The notes below the pieces were generated by a model. The model worked only from the letters and a program-made list of their open reading frames with translations, ran no database searches and had not been told where the DNA came from. A stretch of 64,000 nucleotides of DNA from Cylindrobasidium torrendii FP15055 ss-10. Its lineage: Eukaryota > Basidiomycota > Agaricomycetes > Agaricales > Physalacriaceae. Shown in pieces: positions 49,458-60,970 of this stretch. Location: positions 62,001 through 126,000 of the forward strand of contig KN880482.1 in assembly GCA_000934385.1 (NCBI GenBank), read 5' to 3'. The position numbers and the translations under genes are program-made. Numbering within the stretch: position 1 is the stretch's first letter; each line of letters opens with the position of its first letter.

Positions 49458-52400
49458 ATGTCGAACGCTGCGGCGCGCAAAAAATCGATTGTGTCAGGCA
49501 CTGGGTTGCAGATTGACACCCCCGTGGCGAACAATACGCTTCTGAACCAGGCCGCCATCACCTCGCTTTACCAAGAATCGGTCCGCCTTCGTGCAAAGTT
49601 ACTGCAAATCCGCGGTTTCGACCATTACTTTGCTCTCGTCGATGCTGCTACCGACGCCCGCCAGTCCACGGACCCAGTGACCCAATTATGGGATTTGTTC
49701 TCCCTCGGAATTTCCCTCTGCTTCGTGTTCGACAAGCTTGTCGGGCCCCAGAAGATCAATAATTCGGAATTCAACGCGGAGACGTACGAGGCCAACCCAG
49801 ACAAGGCAAAGAAGCATGCCATAGCTCTGTTTGCAATGCAGGTCCGTTCGCAACAGGCCGAGGGCACCATCCCCGGCGCCGAGCCATTTACCGTGACCGA
49901 CCTATGGGACCGAAATACGACGGACGGACTCGTTAAAGTCATCAAGACTGTTTCCGCCATCGTGGCCCACCTCCCCGCAGATGCGTTCGAGGATGCGACC
50001 CTTTCACCCCCTTACCTATCCTCCCATGACTCGCACGACTCCCTAGCCACTCCTTCACCTGCAGCCCCGCCAGCCACTGGCCAGGAGGCGGCTCGCAACA
50101 ACATCACCCGCGAAATGGTCGAAACAGAGCGGAAGTATGTCCAGGATCTTGAGATCATGCAGGTGCGTTTCCAGTCACCCATATTATGCTCGCTATTTAC
50201 CTTAGTATTCGACAGCAATATGCCGCTGCCCTGGCACAAAGCAAATCTGTCGACCAGGACACCATTCACTTCCTCTTCCCCAACCTGAAGCTCCTCCTCA
50301 ACTTCCAGCGCAAGTTTCTCATCAAGCTGGAGAGTACAGCCGTCCAGCCCTGGCCTGAACAACGTTGGGGTCTTCATTTCATGGAATCGGTGCGCTTATT
50401 CGCCTGCTAAGCCTTGTTTGAAAGGCCTCTTGCTCATGCCCATAACAGGAAGAAGAATTCGCAGTCTACGAGCCATATTGCGCTAACTACACGTACGCAT
50501 CAGAACTCATGATGACCCTTGAATCGGCACTCTCGGTGCGTCGTTTTCTCATCTTCGTCCCGTCTGCCCATGCGTCAACTCAACAACACATGTTCCGCGG
50601 CACCGCCCGATTCTAATGCTAAACGCCATCAATAGATTCACAACCATTTGATCAACGTCAAAGGAGAATTGCCGGCCTTCTTGATCAAACCGATTCAACG
50701 CGTGTGCAAGTATCCCCTCCTACTAGATGTAAGAACACGGCCGCAAGCTTCTTATTCAATACTCACGTTAACCTTCCTCAGTCACTCATCAAGGCTGCAA
50801 ATGCCGACACGTATCCCTACTATGACGAGCTGAAGGCGGGCTCCGAGGCAGCAAAGCGCATCACGGATAAAATAAACGAAGCTCAACGCCATGCGGAGAA
50901 CGCCCTAGTCGTGAAGAACTTGCAGAGCCGAGTAGAGGATTGGAAGGGCCACCATCTCGAAAACTTCGGCCAGCTCCTTCTCGATGACCGATTTGTCGTC
51001 ACAAAGTCGGACATCGACCGCGAGTATCATGTCTTTCTCTTCGAAAAGATCATTCTCTGCTGCAAAGAGGCTCCTACTCAGTCTGCAAATGCAAAGAAAA
51101 TGTCGAAGAGCAATTCCTTGCTGAAGAAGCAATCCACCTTGTCCCCTCTACCCCCACCGAATCCGAACCAGAAGAATAACAACACGACGCCGCTCCTTCT
51201 GAAGGGTCGCATCTTCCTGGGCAACGTTACTCAAGCAAAGCCCCAGTCACCGCGTAACTCTGGTAGGTCTCCCTGCTCCATTGAAACTCAGATGCTCATT
51301 CTTTAGTTCCTGCTGGGGGGCAACTCTCGTATCCGCTGGCAGTGTATTGGAAGGGCGACGATGATCTAGAGCACTTTACGTTGCGATGCAAGCGGGAGGA
51401 CCAGATGCGCCAATGGGAGAGCGTCATCAATCGTTTGATCAAGGAGATAGCGGCCAGACGACAGTCTGAGCGTCCGGTCGCGCGGATGGCGAGTGGTTCG
51501 AATGCCTCCATGCGCAACTATCCCGCCTACCCACCCACCACCCCAACGGGAAATGGCCAGCATACGCCCAGATCAAGAACCGAGAGCGTATACGACCAGA
51601 ACGGCTATCTCAATGCGTATAACAGCGGTCCCAACGGATATCCTACTCATGATGGATTTGAGGCAGACGAGGATGACTACGAAGACTATCCGTATAACCC
51701 GACCTCGTCAGGCAGAGGCACGCCCGTCAATGGTCGTCGGGGGACGGCAGCATCCCTTCCACCAGAACGCGAGCCACAACCGGCGCCATATGATCGCTCC
51801 CGAGCACAGACGGAAACAACAGAGAATCTACAACAGTGGCGAGGAGTGGCGGCCGCGCAGCAGCGACCAGCGCCGCCGGCTCGGCTGGCATCGACAATTT
51901 CCAACATGAGCACCAGCTCGTTTGCCTCTGATGGAAGTTTTGGTCCAGGTGTACGACAGCGGCCGGCGCTTAAGAGTCAATTTAGCTCGTCGCGGATGAA
52001 GGACATGTACCAGAACGGGGCTCCACCATCCCAGAAGTCTTCCCCGACAATACCTGCGCAGACGCCTGCGATTATCAACCGGGCGCGGAGTGCTAGTCAG
52101 CCCAACGCCTATGTCCCGAAGAACACCATGCCACCACCTCCTGTACCCACAGGGCCTTGGAGCTACTTTCAATCATCTGGATCGTTGAGCAGTATGACCC
52201 AAAAGCGAGGCAGTAGCTCAAGCCAGTCGACAAACAGCTCGGACTACTCTCCCAACTCGTCATCACCAATAACGCCATATGGATCTAGCGAGTCTTCCCT
52301 GGGCGGACCATTGCGAGCGTCGAGATCACAAATGTTCGATGCTGTCAATGGTCCCGGACATGCGCCATTCCCTCATCCAGTCAAGGTGAAAGTGCATTTC

Positions 52401-52631
52401 CACGAAGACATATTCGTGATTCAGGTTCCTCGGGCGACGGAGTACGATGACCTAGTGGAAAAGGTCGGGCGCAAGATACGGCTATGTGGACCCAGACGAG
52501 ATGATGGTCCGCTGCGGGTGAAGTACCGGGACGAGGACGGGGACATGGTGTCGTTGGGATCGACAGAGGACGTGCAAATGGCATTCGAGCAGTATCGACC
52601 CGGCGGACAGGTCACTCTGTATGTACATTGA
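49458..52631 (+). CDS. CDC24: Cdc24-type guanine nucleotide exchange factor for Cdc42
   Basis: About eight exons, roughly 930 residues. The ATG at 49458 begins MSNAAARKKSIVSG. Domains in order: Cdc24 calponin-homology-like domain (DPVTQLWDLFSLGISLCFVF), DH/RhoGEF domain (ITREMVETERKYVQDLEIM, ELPAFLIKPIQRVCKYPLLL), a PH domain (HVFLFEKIILCC, then LEHFTLRCKREDQMRQWESVI), a Ser/Pro-rich linker of about 280 residues, and a C-terminal PB1 domain (VKVKVHFHEDIFVIQVP, then PLRVKYRDEDGDMVSLGS). PB1 binds Bem1. Cdc24 activates Cdc42 at sites of polarised growth and is essential for budding or hyphal tip growth. The stop is after QVTLYVH. The DH domain is interrupted by several short introns that all join in frame. 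Confidence 0.96.
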
Positions 52632-53930
52632 GTGGTCCAGCTGTTACCCGACATGCTTGGCCCTCTGAGCTCTCTCCATCCACGCTATGCCTTGTGTTCT
52701 CCATTCGCCAACATCTTCACGCATCTATCGCTCTCGCGCTTTCAGGACATATTCGTCGACACACTCTTTTTCCTTAACTTCTCTCCATTTTATTCATCGC
52801 TATTGATGTATTATTTGCGGATCCTCGTGGATGGATTACTACTCTCTTTTCGCTTACACCGACACCCCAATCCGAGCGCATCCTTTACGTTGTCAACGTC
52901 CTCTTAATATCCACCCTCCGCCAGTGTACATATGCCCCTCCCGCTTGGCCGAAGTATACGGAATACTACACGATTGCACCTTCATTACGTATATATCTGA
53001 CCCATGGTTTATAGTGTCTCCGTTCGACTCTCCTTTACAGTCTCTTTCTATTCCAGGTACATTTCGACTTTCATTGTTGCCCTTGTATTATAAGGGCATT
53101 AGTATCATTTAGGTGGCAGTAGAGCACCTTTGTATTAATGAATGTGCTATACAGACAAATGATGTGTCTTTGGGGTTTCTTGAGCAACGATAATGGAAAG
53201 GATAAGGAGAGAATGTTGGAAGCGGTGTACAGCAGTCCTTCAAGTTTAAGCATCTTCAACGAGCAGCGGAAGTCCGGGGTGGCAGACTCGAATGTCATGC
53301 CAAGCACCAGCAGGCGTTAATTCGAGCTTTTTAGACCTAGTAACAGTGAGAAATGCCTACTACCAAAAGCTTCAAGTTATTATTGATTTGGTTCAACGAT
53401 CGTCGGTGCCGGCGATGTTTGATGAGTGGCACTGCGATCATGGAATCTAACAAGACCACTTAGCCAGGGCCAACCTTTCTGGAGCCTCGCAAGAGCAATT
53501 ATAATATTAACGAGCTCGAGGAGGTTATAAGAAAATATGAGTGGTTTACAATTTCGCTTGCCTCACTCTGTCTGCATTATTTTGTTCGGTCCCACATGTT
53601 TCGCGTAAACATACTCAGTGCATGCATTTGAACAGCGTTGGCCTCTTACTCCTGTCCTTAACGCCTTGAAAAAGCTATGTCTCAGTGTTGTCTGACGCCC
53701 AATCGCGCGCGCGTTTGTGTGCACGTGACTGATCAAGTGGCGTAGAATTATGGCTGCCTTCGATGTTCGCGAAGTTACTCTTCTTCGTTTGCCATTCCAT
53801 CCTCTAGCCAGTTGTTTCGAATGATTTCAATCAATCCTCAGGAACATCGGGTACTATCTCGCATCTGTTGGCCGTGAGGTCCCTCTATAGGGTTAGGGTT
53901 AACGTTGTGATTTCCTATTTCCATCTGCCC
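52632..53930. other. Intergenic region, CDC24 3' end and promoter of the BTB-CAP-Gly gene
   Basis: No gene recognised. The first 450 bases are pyrimidine-rich and probably CDC24 3' UTR. A telomere-like GGGTTAGGGTTA lies near the right end. Confidence 0.4.
53890..53901 (+). promoter_or_regulatory. Two-unit telomere-like motif in a promoter
   Basis: GGGTTAGGGTTA, two perfect units of the fungal TTAGGG telomere repeat, lies 30 bases upstream of the ATG at 53931, probably in the promoter or 5' UTR. In S. pombe Teb1 and related Myb-domain factors bind GGGTTA boxes in promoters. The role here is inferred. Confidence 0.5.
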
Positions 53931-56900
53931 ATGGCGGCGGCGTCGGCGGCGCTGGTTGTTTCCCCTCCCGGACTCCAAGAAGCAACCAATAACTCTACAA
54001 CGACATGGCAGGCCGATTTGGAATCGCTCTTCCACCGCTCGAAGGACCGTTTTCCTGATGTCGTATGGGAGGTTGGCGTTGACGAAAACACGGAGGAAGT
54101 CTGGGGACACAAAGGTGCGTATGTAGTGGTATTGCTTACTACTCCTCACTAATTTTTGTAGCCATTGTTTACTCGCGCGCCCCGCCCAGCTTTCAGACTC
54201 GTTACTTCAATTTCCGACCCAACACCGCTCCTTCGCCTCTCGGTTATGCATCGCCGGTTCCGACGACGTCTGCCCTGTCTCTTTCCCTTGGCATTGACGC
54301 CCCAGACTCGCGCTCATCATCTCCGATGCGCGTGGCATCACCCTCCCCTTCCAACACAGGCAACCCGCTCCGCCTGCAAGTGGCTATCAATCCCGCTCTT
54401 TTCTCAAATGAACTTGAATACTTGTACACTGGGCAGGGATTTGGAGAGGCATTCGAGTTTCTATTTGACTCGTCCGAGACACGCCAGGATGGTGATGCTG
54501 AAGAATTACGCATCGACAAGCTCAGAAAGGACTTGGTCTATATGTGGAGGTCGCGCTTGTACTCGGACGTGCGTATCGAACTCACGGGCACGTTTTCCTC
54601 CTCCAACCCAGAGCACACGACGGCCATATTCTCGTCCCACCGATTCATTCTCATCTCACGGAGTTCGTATTTCCAAACAGCACTTGTTACATGGCCAAAC
54701 CCCAAAGCGCCGACGTCTGGCGAACCACTCACTCTTACTTTGCCATCTCCACCCTTCACACCTGCATCGCTGCATTTCACACTGGGCTTTATCTACACTG
54801 GCACGCTCGTATTCTCCCACCGATCCTATGACCTCGATACCGCATTTCACATCATGCGCTCGGCTACATATCTCTCCCTTCAAAGCCTGTACGACGAAAT
54901 CCAAGCGCGCATCGTCCAGGAGATGATGCACGGCCTCTTTCACGCGTTCCTCGAATTCTCCGAGTATGAACGCGTTACTGGCGGCAAGTGGGGTACTGGC
55001 GGATGCCGCTGCAGACAGTGCGCGCGCCGGGCACCGCGGGTACTCGAATTTGCTATCTCCGACGACGTGAAGAATGCCCATCTCGACCGTGGTGCTCGAC
55101 GTGCACTGGTTGGCCTATTCGGAGAGGGCTGGTGCACCCGAGAGTTCAGCGAACTGCCCCAAAAGCTGAAGGACAACCTTATCAAAGGGGTTGGTAAGCG
55201 AACCACCCCGGTGAATGTTTTCGGCCTACTGTTTGCTGCCGAACACGCACTAGCCAAGATGACCAACGCCATCGACGCGTGGGCAGACAACGCTAGGGAT
55301 TATATTCTCCAAGGGCGCAAGACGATCGACTCTGTCCTCGCGTCAAATGCGGAGGCTTGCTTCACGCAGCCTGAGTGGCTCGAGGTCATGGAATCTGACG
55401 GAGTACGGTTCGAGGATGGGGAACGCGTTGAATGGATCATGGCCTCGCTCAAGCGTGGACTCACCGACAAGACTGCTGCTTTGGTCTATCAAACTCTCGT
55501 TTCTTCCATTATATTACGGCCCAATCCAACAGACCCCAACCAGGCTATGCTCTCTCCCACATCCCACGTTCGCATCCAGGTTGAGAATACAAGGGAAGAC
55601 ATCCTGCAGTACATCAAGAAGCGCTGGATAGGTGTTAGACACGAGGGCGGATTCGACGACATCGAAGGTTGGGCTGTGAAGGAGATCAGTGATCGTGCGT
55701 GACTTTTCGTTATGGGATGCCAGTTGTTCACTCCCTTGCTGCAGATACCGAAGTTGCGCTCGAAGAACTACTCCGACCGGCCCCTGGCAAGGCGTCCCAC
55801 GCTGCATCGACCAAAGACAACGAATCCGTGGGAGATATGCAATCCATGCGACCCAGCGTGTTGAACAGACACCTGAATCGCACCAACAATAGCAATGGGA
55901 ACGGGATTGCGTCTTCGGCTGCCTCTGTACGTTCTGCGCGCTCTACAGCCTCTCGGGCGACCACCGCATCAACCTCGATGTCGTCTAACCGGCCAAGGAA
56001 ACACCTTGACTCTCGGCCAGACTCGAAGCTCACCCCATCAGGCGGTACGATAGGGCGGAGGACGCCTACCCCCAGCGTCCACGAACCTCTTCCTGAAGAG
56101 GAGGAAACGTCCTATACTGACGTATCAATGGAAGATCCGGTAGAAGAGCCTACAACCGAGCAGCGCACGACCCCCGGACGACCTCTTGCCAAGAAGATCG
56201 TTGATTCAAGTCGGCCTACGTCTATTGCTTCCCGGCGCAGTGTAACACGTTCAGTCGCAAGCTCAGCAGCGTCGGCAGCATCACGTCCCAGATCGAGCCT
56301 CAGTATGTCAAGCGTCGCTTCTACATCCACCGTCCGCCGCAACCTCAAGGCGCCCGCAAGCACTGTTTCCTCGGTATCCTCTCGTCCAAGCTCGAGAGTA
56401 TCAACTGCAACTGGGACGAGTGAAACCACGTCTGTATACAAGACAGCTACTACTGCCAGTCGAAGCCGAACGAGTTCGAGCGCCTCCAATGTTTCTACGA
56501 GCAGTTCGCGTACCAATAACGCGACCTCGAGCAAAGCCAGCCCTCCGCCACCGCTACCGGCCAAGAAATCGCCATCAATTGCTTCGAGCGTTACGTCTCC
56601 CAAGAAAGCACCGTCGTTATCCCCTAGTGTTCGTAGCACCGTTTCGTCGCGCACCACGCCGTCTCCTGCGAAGAAGCCTACACCGGTAGTAAAGCCACTA
56701 TCGATTCCTGAGAAGAAAAAGCCTGTGCCCGTGCCAACTGTCAGCAAGCCTACACGAACGCAGGCTTTGGCAGAGCACAAGAAGACGGAGAGTGTCGCGT
56801 CGACGAGTAGTTCGAACAGCACCTCGACGCTTACGGGCAAACGGAAGGGATCGTCTGATACCATTCGTATGGACGCAAAGGGTAAGGCGCCGAGCAGACT

Positions 56901-57396
56901 GTCTGGACCGAGGAATACACCAATGTCCTTGGATGGATTACCGACGCCGTCCCACGCCCAAGGCGCGACTCTGGATATTGGCATTCCGTGCATTATCTCG
57001 TCGAGACGGAAACGGTTCCGGGCATATGCACGGTACATTGGTGAGGTAGAGGGCGAGCAAGGGCCCTGGGTGGGTGTAGAAGTGCCCGGGACATATTCGG
57101 GCAACGATATTGGCGAGTGGAACGACGGCTCGTGGGGCGGCGTGCGGTACTTTGACATCCGGGGTGCGCCTGAGAATTGGGACGAGTTTGGCGGGTATGG
57201 GAATAGTTGGGTTACGAAGGGGACGAAGCGGTCTGCGACGGACGGCTTGTCTGGTGGGCGGAAGAGAATGAGGATGAGGAGTGGGAGTCCGAGTGGCAGT
57301 GAGAGTGAAACGGATATGGGCGCGGAATCCAGAGGGCTTTTCGTGCGACCCCAACAGGTGCTATATGTGGTCGATGCTATTGATGGAGATCTATAG
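53931..57396 (+). CDS. BTB/POZ-domain protein with C-terminal CAP-Gly domain
   Basis: Three exons, about 1,120 residues. After MAAASAALVV and a first block comes a BTB/POZ domain (LYSDVRIELTG, FSSHRFILISRSSYFQTAL, TLGFIYTGTLVF, AFHIMRSATYLSLQSLYDEI), then a helical region to about residue 550 (for example VFGLLFAAEHALAKM). The second intron sits after VKEISD. A 380-residue Ser/Thr/Arg/Pro-rich linker with SPxK and RSS repeats, likely microtubule-binding or phosphorylated, leads to the CAP-Gly domain: RRKRFRAYARYIGEV, WVGVEVPG, GEWNDGSWGGVRYF and LFVRPQQVLYVVD. CAP-Gly domains bind EEY/F tails of tubulin and EB1. GKNDG is replaced by GEWNDG, and about 70 residues are inserted between RYF and FVRP. 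Cellular role unknown. Confidence 0.87.
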
Positions 57397-57951
57397 GACG
57401 GGCTCTTGGGGATGGATGTGAACGATTCGGATAGGATGCTGCCCACAGGGTACATACAGAGGATTTCTTCAGACCCCCACTACTTATTATTCTCTTTTTC
57501 TTCGTGATGCATGCGCGCTTTTGCTTATCGTTAACCGCCAACGTCGACGTCGATCCTTTAAATGTAGTGTTCTACTAGGTAATGGAATTGTGGCCAGGCA
57601 AAACAGGGCTGGTTATGTAGGACGACAAGTTGTCGGCACCATGATGTAGGGCTGCCTGGATCCCACCGAACCAAGTGAGGGTGTGGTGTTTTGAGCATGG
57701 TGTTACGTTCGGTCACCTTTGAATTCGAAGCCTGGTACTCTGCTGGTACTCAAGCTCAAGTGCTCAAACTGAAGCCCTTAGTTCCAAAACTGGTGCAGTA
57801 TTTGTTGCCGGTGTTCAGGAAGATATCAACCACATCGGGCCAGTTCCATGGAGGCATGCAGTTAAGGGGTCACAAATCGTAACAAGATATAACAGCAAAT
57901 ATCAATGAATAAATGAGTCTATGTGGTCTGAATGGATGCAGTTGGGATTGC
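57397..57951. other. Convergent 3' intergenic region
   Basis: No gene recognised between two convergent stops. The sequence fits 3' UTRs. Confidence 0.4.
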
Positions 57952-58716
57952 CTAAAGATCGCCTGGTAATATTTGCTTGACCTCCTTGACGGCCGTGGTC
58001 TCCTCAACATCGCGCTCGGCCGCTCCATTTACGTAACTCAGATACGTATCTGCGAGCTACATCAGCCCAAGTCCAATAAGAAGAATGGAAACGCACTCCA
58101 GAACAAACTGACGACGCCCATGAACACAAAACGGAGATGTGGAGGGACGACCCAGAAGTTGACCATTTGCGTCGGGATGAACACGCCCCAATTCATGAGC
58201 ACGGTCTGGCGATACTTGTCCTTCAGCCGGGGAACGATCTCGTTGGGTTTGCCCTCGAGGAGTGCGATGCTGGAGAAGAAGACACCAACGGCCATGGGAG
58301 CCATAACGGCCTGGTCCAACCAGACCTTGACGAACGTGCCGCGCAACGGGCTCTTGCTCTGAATCCGTCCAAGGAACTGGAACCACTTGGTGATAGGCGG
58401 GCCGAAAATTGCACCACCATAAAACGCGAGGCGCGCTGTTCGGGCAAGCTGAGGGAAAATAAGCTTTCTGTTACACACGACGCTGGAGTATGCACGCACA
58501 TCGTGTTTTGAGCCCTTCTTTTCAATGACCTGCTGGGCAATGAGGTCGCCCGAGCCAAAAAGGACAGCCGCCGACGCGCATTGCGTCAGAAGTGGCCGGC
58601 GGACGAGAAGCGCGCTGGATTGGATCAGCACGCGTCCAGAGGAAAACGGGAGAGAGCGTCGGTCGCCGTCCGCCGCGTCGAGCCACGCACTTGTATTTGC
58701 GGAATAAGCTGGCCAT
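57952..58716 (-). CDS. Mpv17/PMP22/Sym1-family membrane protein
   Basis: Four exons, about 195 residues. The start is MASLFRKYNALLVRRPLLTQC, then LFGSGDLIAQQVIEKKGSKHD, LARTARLAFYGGAIFGPPITKWFQFL, DQAVMAPMAVGVFF and the family signature WGVFIPTQMVNFWVVPPHLRFVF, ending VSLFWNTYLSYVNG. Four hydrophobic helices fit Mpv17/Sym1, inner-membrane (or peroxisomal) proteins needed for mitochondrial function under stress and thought to form a channel. Each of the three introns splits a conserved block and joins in frame. The C-terminal tail (EETTAVKEVKQILPGDL) is longer than usual. Whether this is Sym1 or a peroxisomal PMP22-type member is not certain from motifs alone. Confidence 0.92.
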
Positions 58717-59075
58717 ATTTTTTCGATGATGGTGGGACGCGTTCAAGCTGCCCAATGCAGCCCCAAGCCAGGCCTATATACTTTTGATCGGTCGAGCGGA
58801 GCTATTCTCCCCACAAAAGCGCGTCATTCACGCGTGTACGTTTACGATGTTCAAAAAGCGGGCGGCGCGACAACTGCAACAGCAGTGGAATGCCAGTTTT
58901 GGGACAGAGGAATGCATCAGTCGGTGGAATCTTTATTACGTCCAGTGGCTATGCTTCGTTTCGTATCAAAGGGAAGAAGCAATTCTGGTCAAATAGAAGC
59001 GAAGAGTGGTTATACAAGTACAAATGGATCCTGGAAGGAAGTCATAAAGCTAGGTAGCTCAAGGTGAATGCTTGT

Positions 59076-59934
59076 TTACGGATCGATACGCCTGTAAGCC
59101 CTGTTCCCAGCCGCCCAGTGGTGGCCCTTGTCTGCCGCGATACCAGTGATAACAACGCCACCGCTCACGAGGAAGCAGAGGACCCAAGAGATAGTGTTAA
59201 AGACGTATGCAGTGCCTACAACATAATGTTAGATTTGATAGAAGATCACTGAGTGGTTTACTCACCAAGTGATGCATTCTCAAAGGTGGGGTATGCAGAG
59301 GTTCGATAGGCGTGAGTGACGATTCCGAAGGCAATGACATTGAACAGGCCTAGAACTCGTTGAGCGAAGCCAGTCACGCATCCACATGTCCGAAGCGCAC
59401 CTTGAATAGCAACAAGACCGGCAATGGCTCTCCAAATCCGACGGCGCCTGGAGCCAGTGCTCACTCCAAACAGAATAGCGAGAACGCCGAGGGAGCTGAA
59501 CCCAATGCCCAGCTCGACAGCGTAGCCCGCACTCGTCCAGGCAGCGCAGAATCCAGAGTTATCGGTTTCACACTTGTCTTGCTGACGAAGAGGGAACCTG
59601 CGGCACGTCTTCTCCACGTATTTGCCTTGACCATCGCCTCCGCTAGACGGCAGGTCTACCCGAGTGATTTCGCAAAGCTTGCTGAGCCCATAGCGTGTCG
59701 TTACGCGTGTATGAAGGACTTGGGGAGTCCTCACAACGACCCTGGAGGTTCAGTGTTGGTTCCGAGGCGCAAGACATGAGATGATTCAAGCTGCGCACCA
59801 GTCTGTGCGGTAAGAACAGAATATGTTCTAATAACCATGTTAACGAACGCGCCTTCCATCCGACAAGTTACGCACTAAGAGTAGGACGAGGATGACGCCG
59901 ACGGCGGTGATGCCGTACGATGTCTTGCGCATGG
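59076..59934 (-). CDS. Four-span membrane protein, unknown family
   Basis: The ATG at 59934 (MRKTSYGITAVGVILVLLL) begins a signal-anchor-like helix. A cysteine-rich ectodomain follows (RYGLSKLCEI, YVEKTCRRFP, DKCETDNSGFCAAW). Three more helices come next: ELGIGFSSLGVLAILFGV, IWRAIAGLVAIQGALRTCG with VLGLFNVIAFGIV, and TISWVLCFLVSGGVVITG. The pattern of a first helix, a Cys-bearing loop and three helices is claudin/SUR7-like, but I see no diagnostic W-GLW-C-C motif. The final intron (GTGAGT..TTGTAG, 59217-59266) joins cleanly. The join between exon 1 and the ectodomain exon, near 59720-59860, is unresolved because no donor/acceptor pair keeps the frame. Confidence 0.6.
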
Positions 59935-60424
59935 CTACTCAATGATGGTGGTCAAATGTAAAGATGAGGACCGCCCAAATGTGATCAACTGTACTACGTC
60001 ATGAATTCGACGCGCCACTTGGACTACGCGATCGCTCGCCTCTTGCCTCTTGAGCTGGAACCACTACGACCATTTTGCGCCCCATAGCGTAAAACATCAG
60101 CATTACACACAATATCAGGCTACTTCATCCAGACGAAACCAATCAAGCCGTGTCGTACTCAATAACGACTTCCGCGAATGCACACCAACAACATACATAG
60201 CCATCCGACCTTGGTTCGACGTAGTATTCCTACTACACTCGGGCGAGCATCTACCGTGATTTGGGTGTAAATCCAGGGAACCGAGTGTTTATGACGATTC
60301 CTTGACATGAGATTGACCAGTAGTGACGCTTTCGCCTTTCACAGGCCAAAGACTACTGCGCCTTGTCGAGGTATATAAGAACTCGCCTGGAGCTCCAGAA
60401 ATCCTTACTACCACATCCATTACA
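59935..60424. other. Divergent promoter region, membrane-protein and Hmp1-like genes
   Basis: No gene recognised. It carries the TATA box of the Hmp1-like gene at its right end. Confidence 0.4.
60372..60378 (+). promoter_or_regulatory. TATA box of the Hmp1-like gene
   Basis: A perfect TATATAA lies 47 bases upstream of the ATG at 60425. TATA-type promoters are typical of stress-induced fungal genes, which would suit a CsbD-like product. Confidence 0.55.
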
Positions 60425-60876
60425 ATGTCCTCCCAAAGCACAAACACCAACAGCCAAGCTGCCTCTGCGCCCCAATCCACCCCCAGGTCAGCATCATCAC
60501 CTAGCACAATTCGTTGCGATTTTCGTACTGACGCAGATTTTATAGCAAGCTGAGGGGACAGTACCACTCTGTGCGCGGGACATTATTCGAGGCGATAGGA
60601 GATGCATTAGGCTGGTCGTCATGGTCCAATTCTGGGCGCGACGAGCACCGGTCTGGTGAAGCAGAAATACAGGCAGCTGAAGCGAAGGAATTCGTGCAGG
60701 GTGCTGTGGACAGGTTCGAGGGAAGGAAGGAAAGCGTCTTGGGATCCATTTTGGGCGACAAAGCGCGCCAGACACAAGGTGTGTTGTTTTTTTGGGTGCT
60801 ATTGAATGCGTTCTGATCATCATCCAGGCAACGCTCAAGAGGCGAAAGGGAAAGCAGCGCAGCGTGCTTCTTCATA
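60425..60876 (+). CDS. Hmp1-like (CsbD-fold) cruciform DNA recognition protein
   Basis: Three exons, about 115 residues. The N-terminus is Ser/Gln/Thr-rich (MSSQSTNTNSQAAS). After intron 1 the core reads GQYHSVRGTLFEAIGDALG, then GEAEIQAAEAKEFVQGAVDRFEGRKESVLGSILGDKARQTQGN, then KGKAAQR. The VKG-type helix starts and the TQGN core match the fungal relatives of CsbD and Ustilago Hmp1, a small protein described as recognising mismatched and cruciform DNA. Bacterial CsbD relatives respond to stress. The last intron ends at CATCCAG near 60828; the stop at 60874-60876 is in frame. Function for this copy is inferred. Confidence 0.85.
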
Positions 60877-60970
60877 ATCCCATCAGAACGCGATTAAACC
60901 AAGATACCCACAAATTCGACTTGATATTTCCTATTTCCGCTTCCAAGCTCTTCGAACATTGTTTTCCTTT

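Noticed and set aside
56112..57455. A 447-codon open frame on the strand opposite the CAP-Gly gene
   Set aside because: It lies opposite a Ser/Arg-rich linker whose codon bias leaves the reverse frame open; it has no motif and would fully overlap a well-supported gene.
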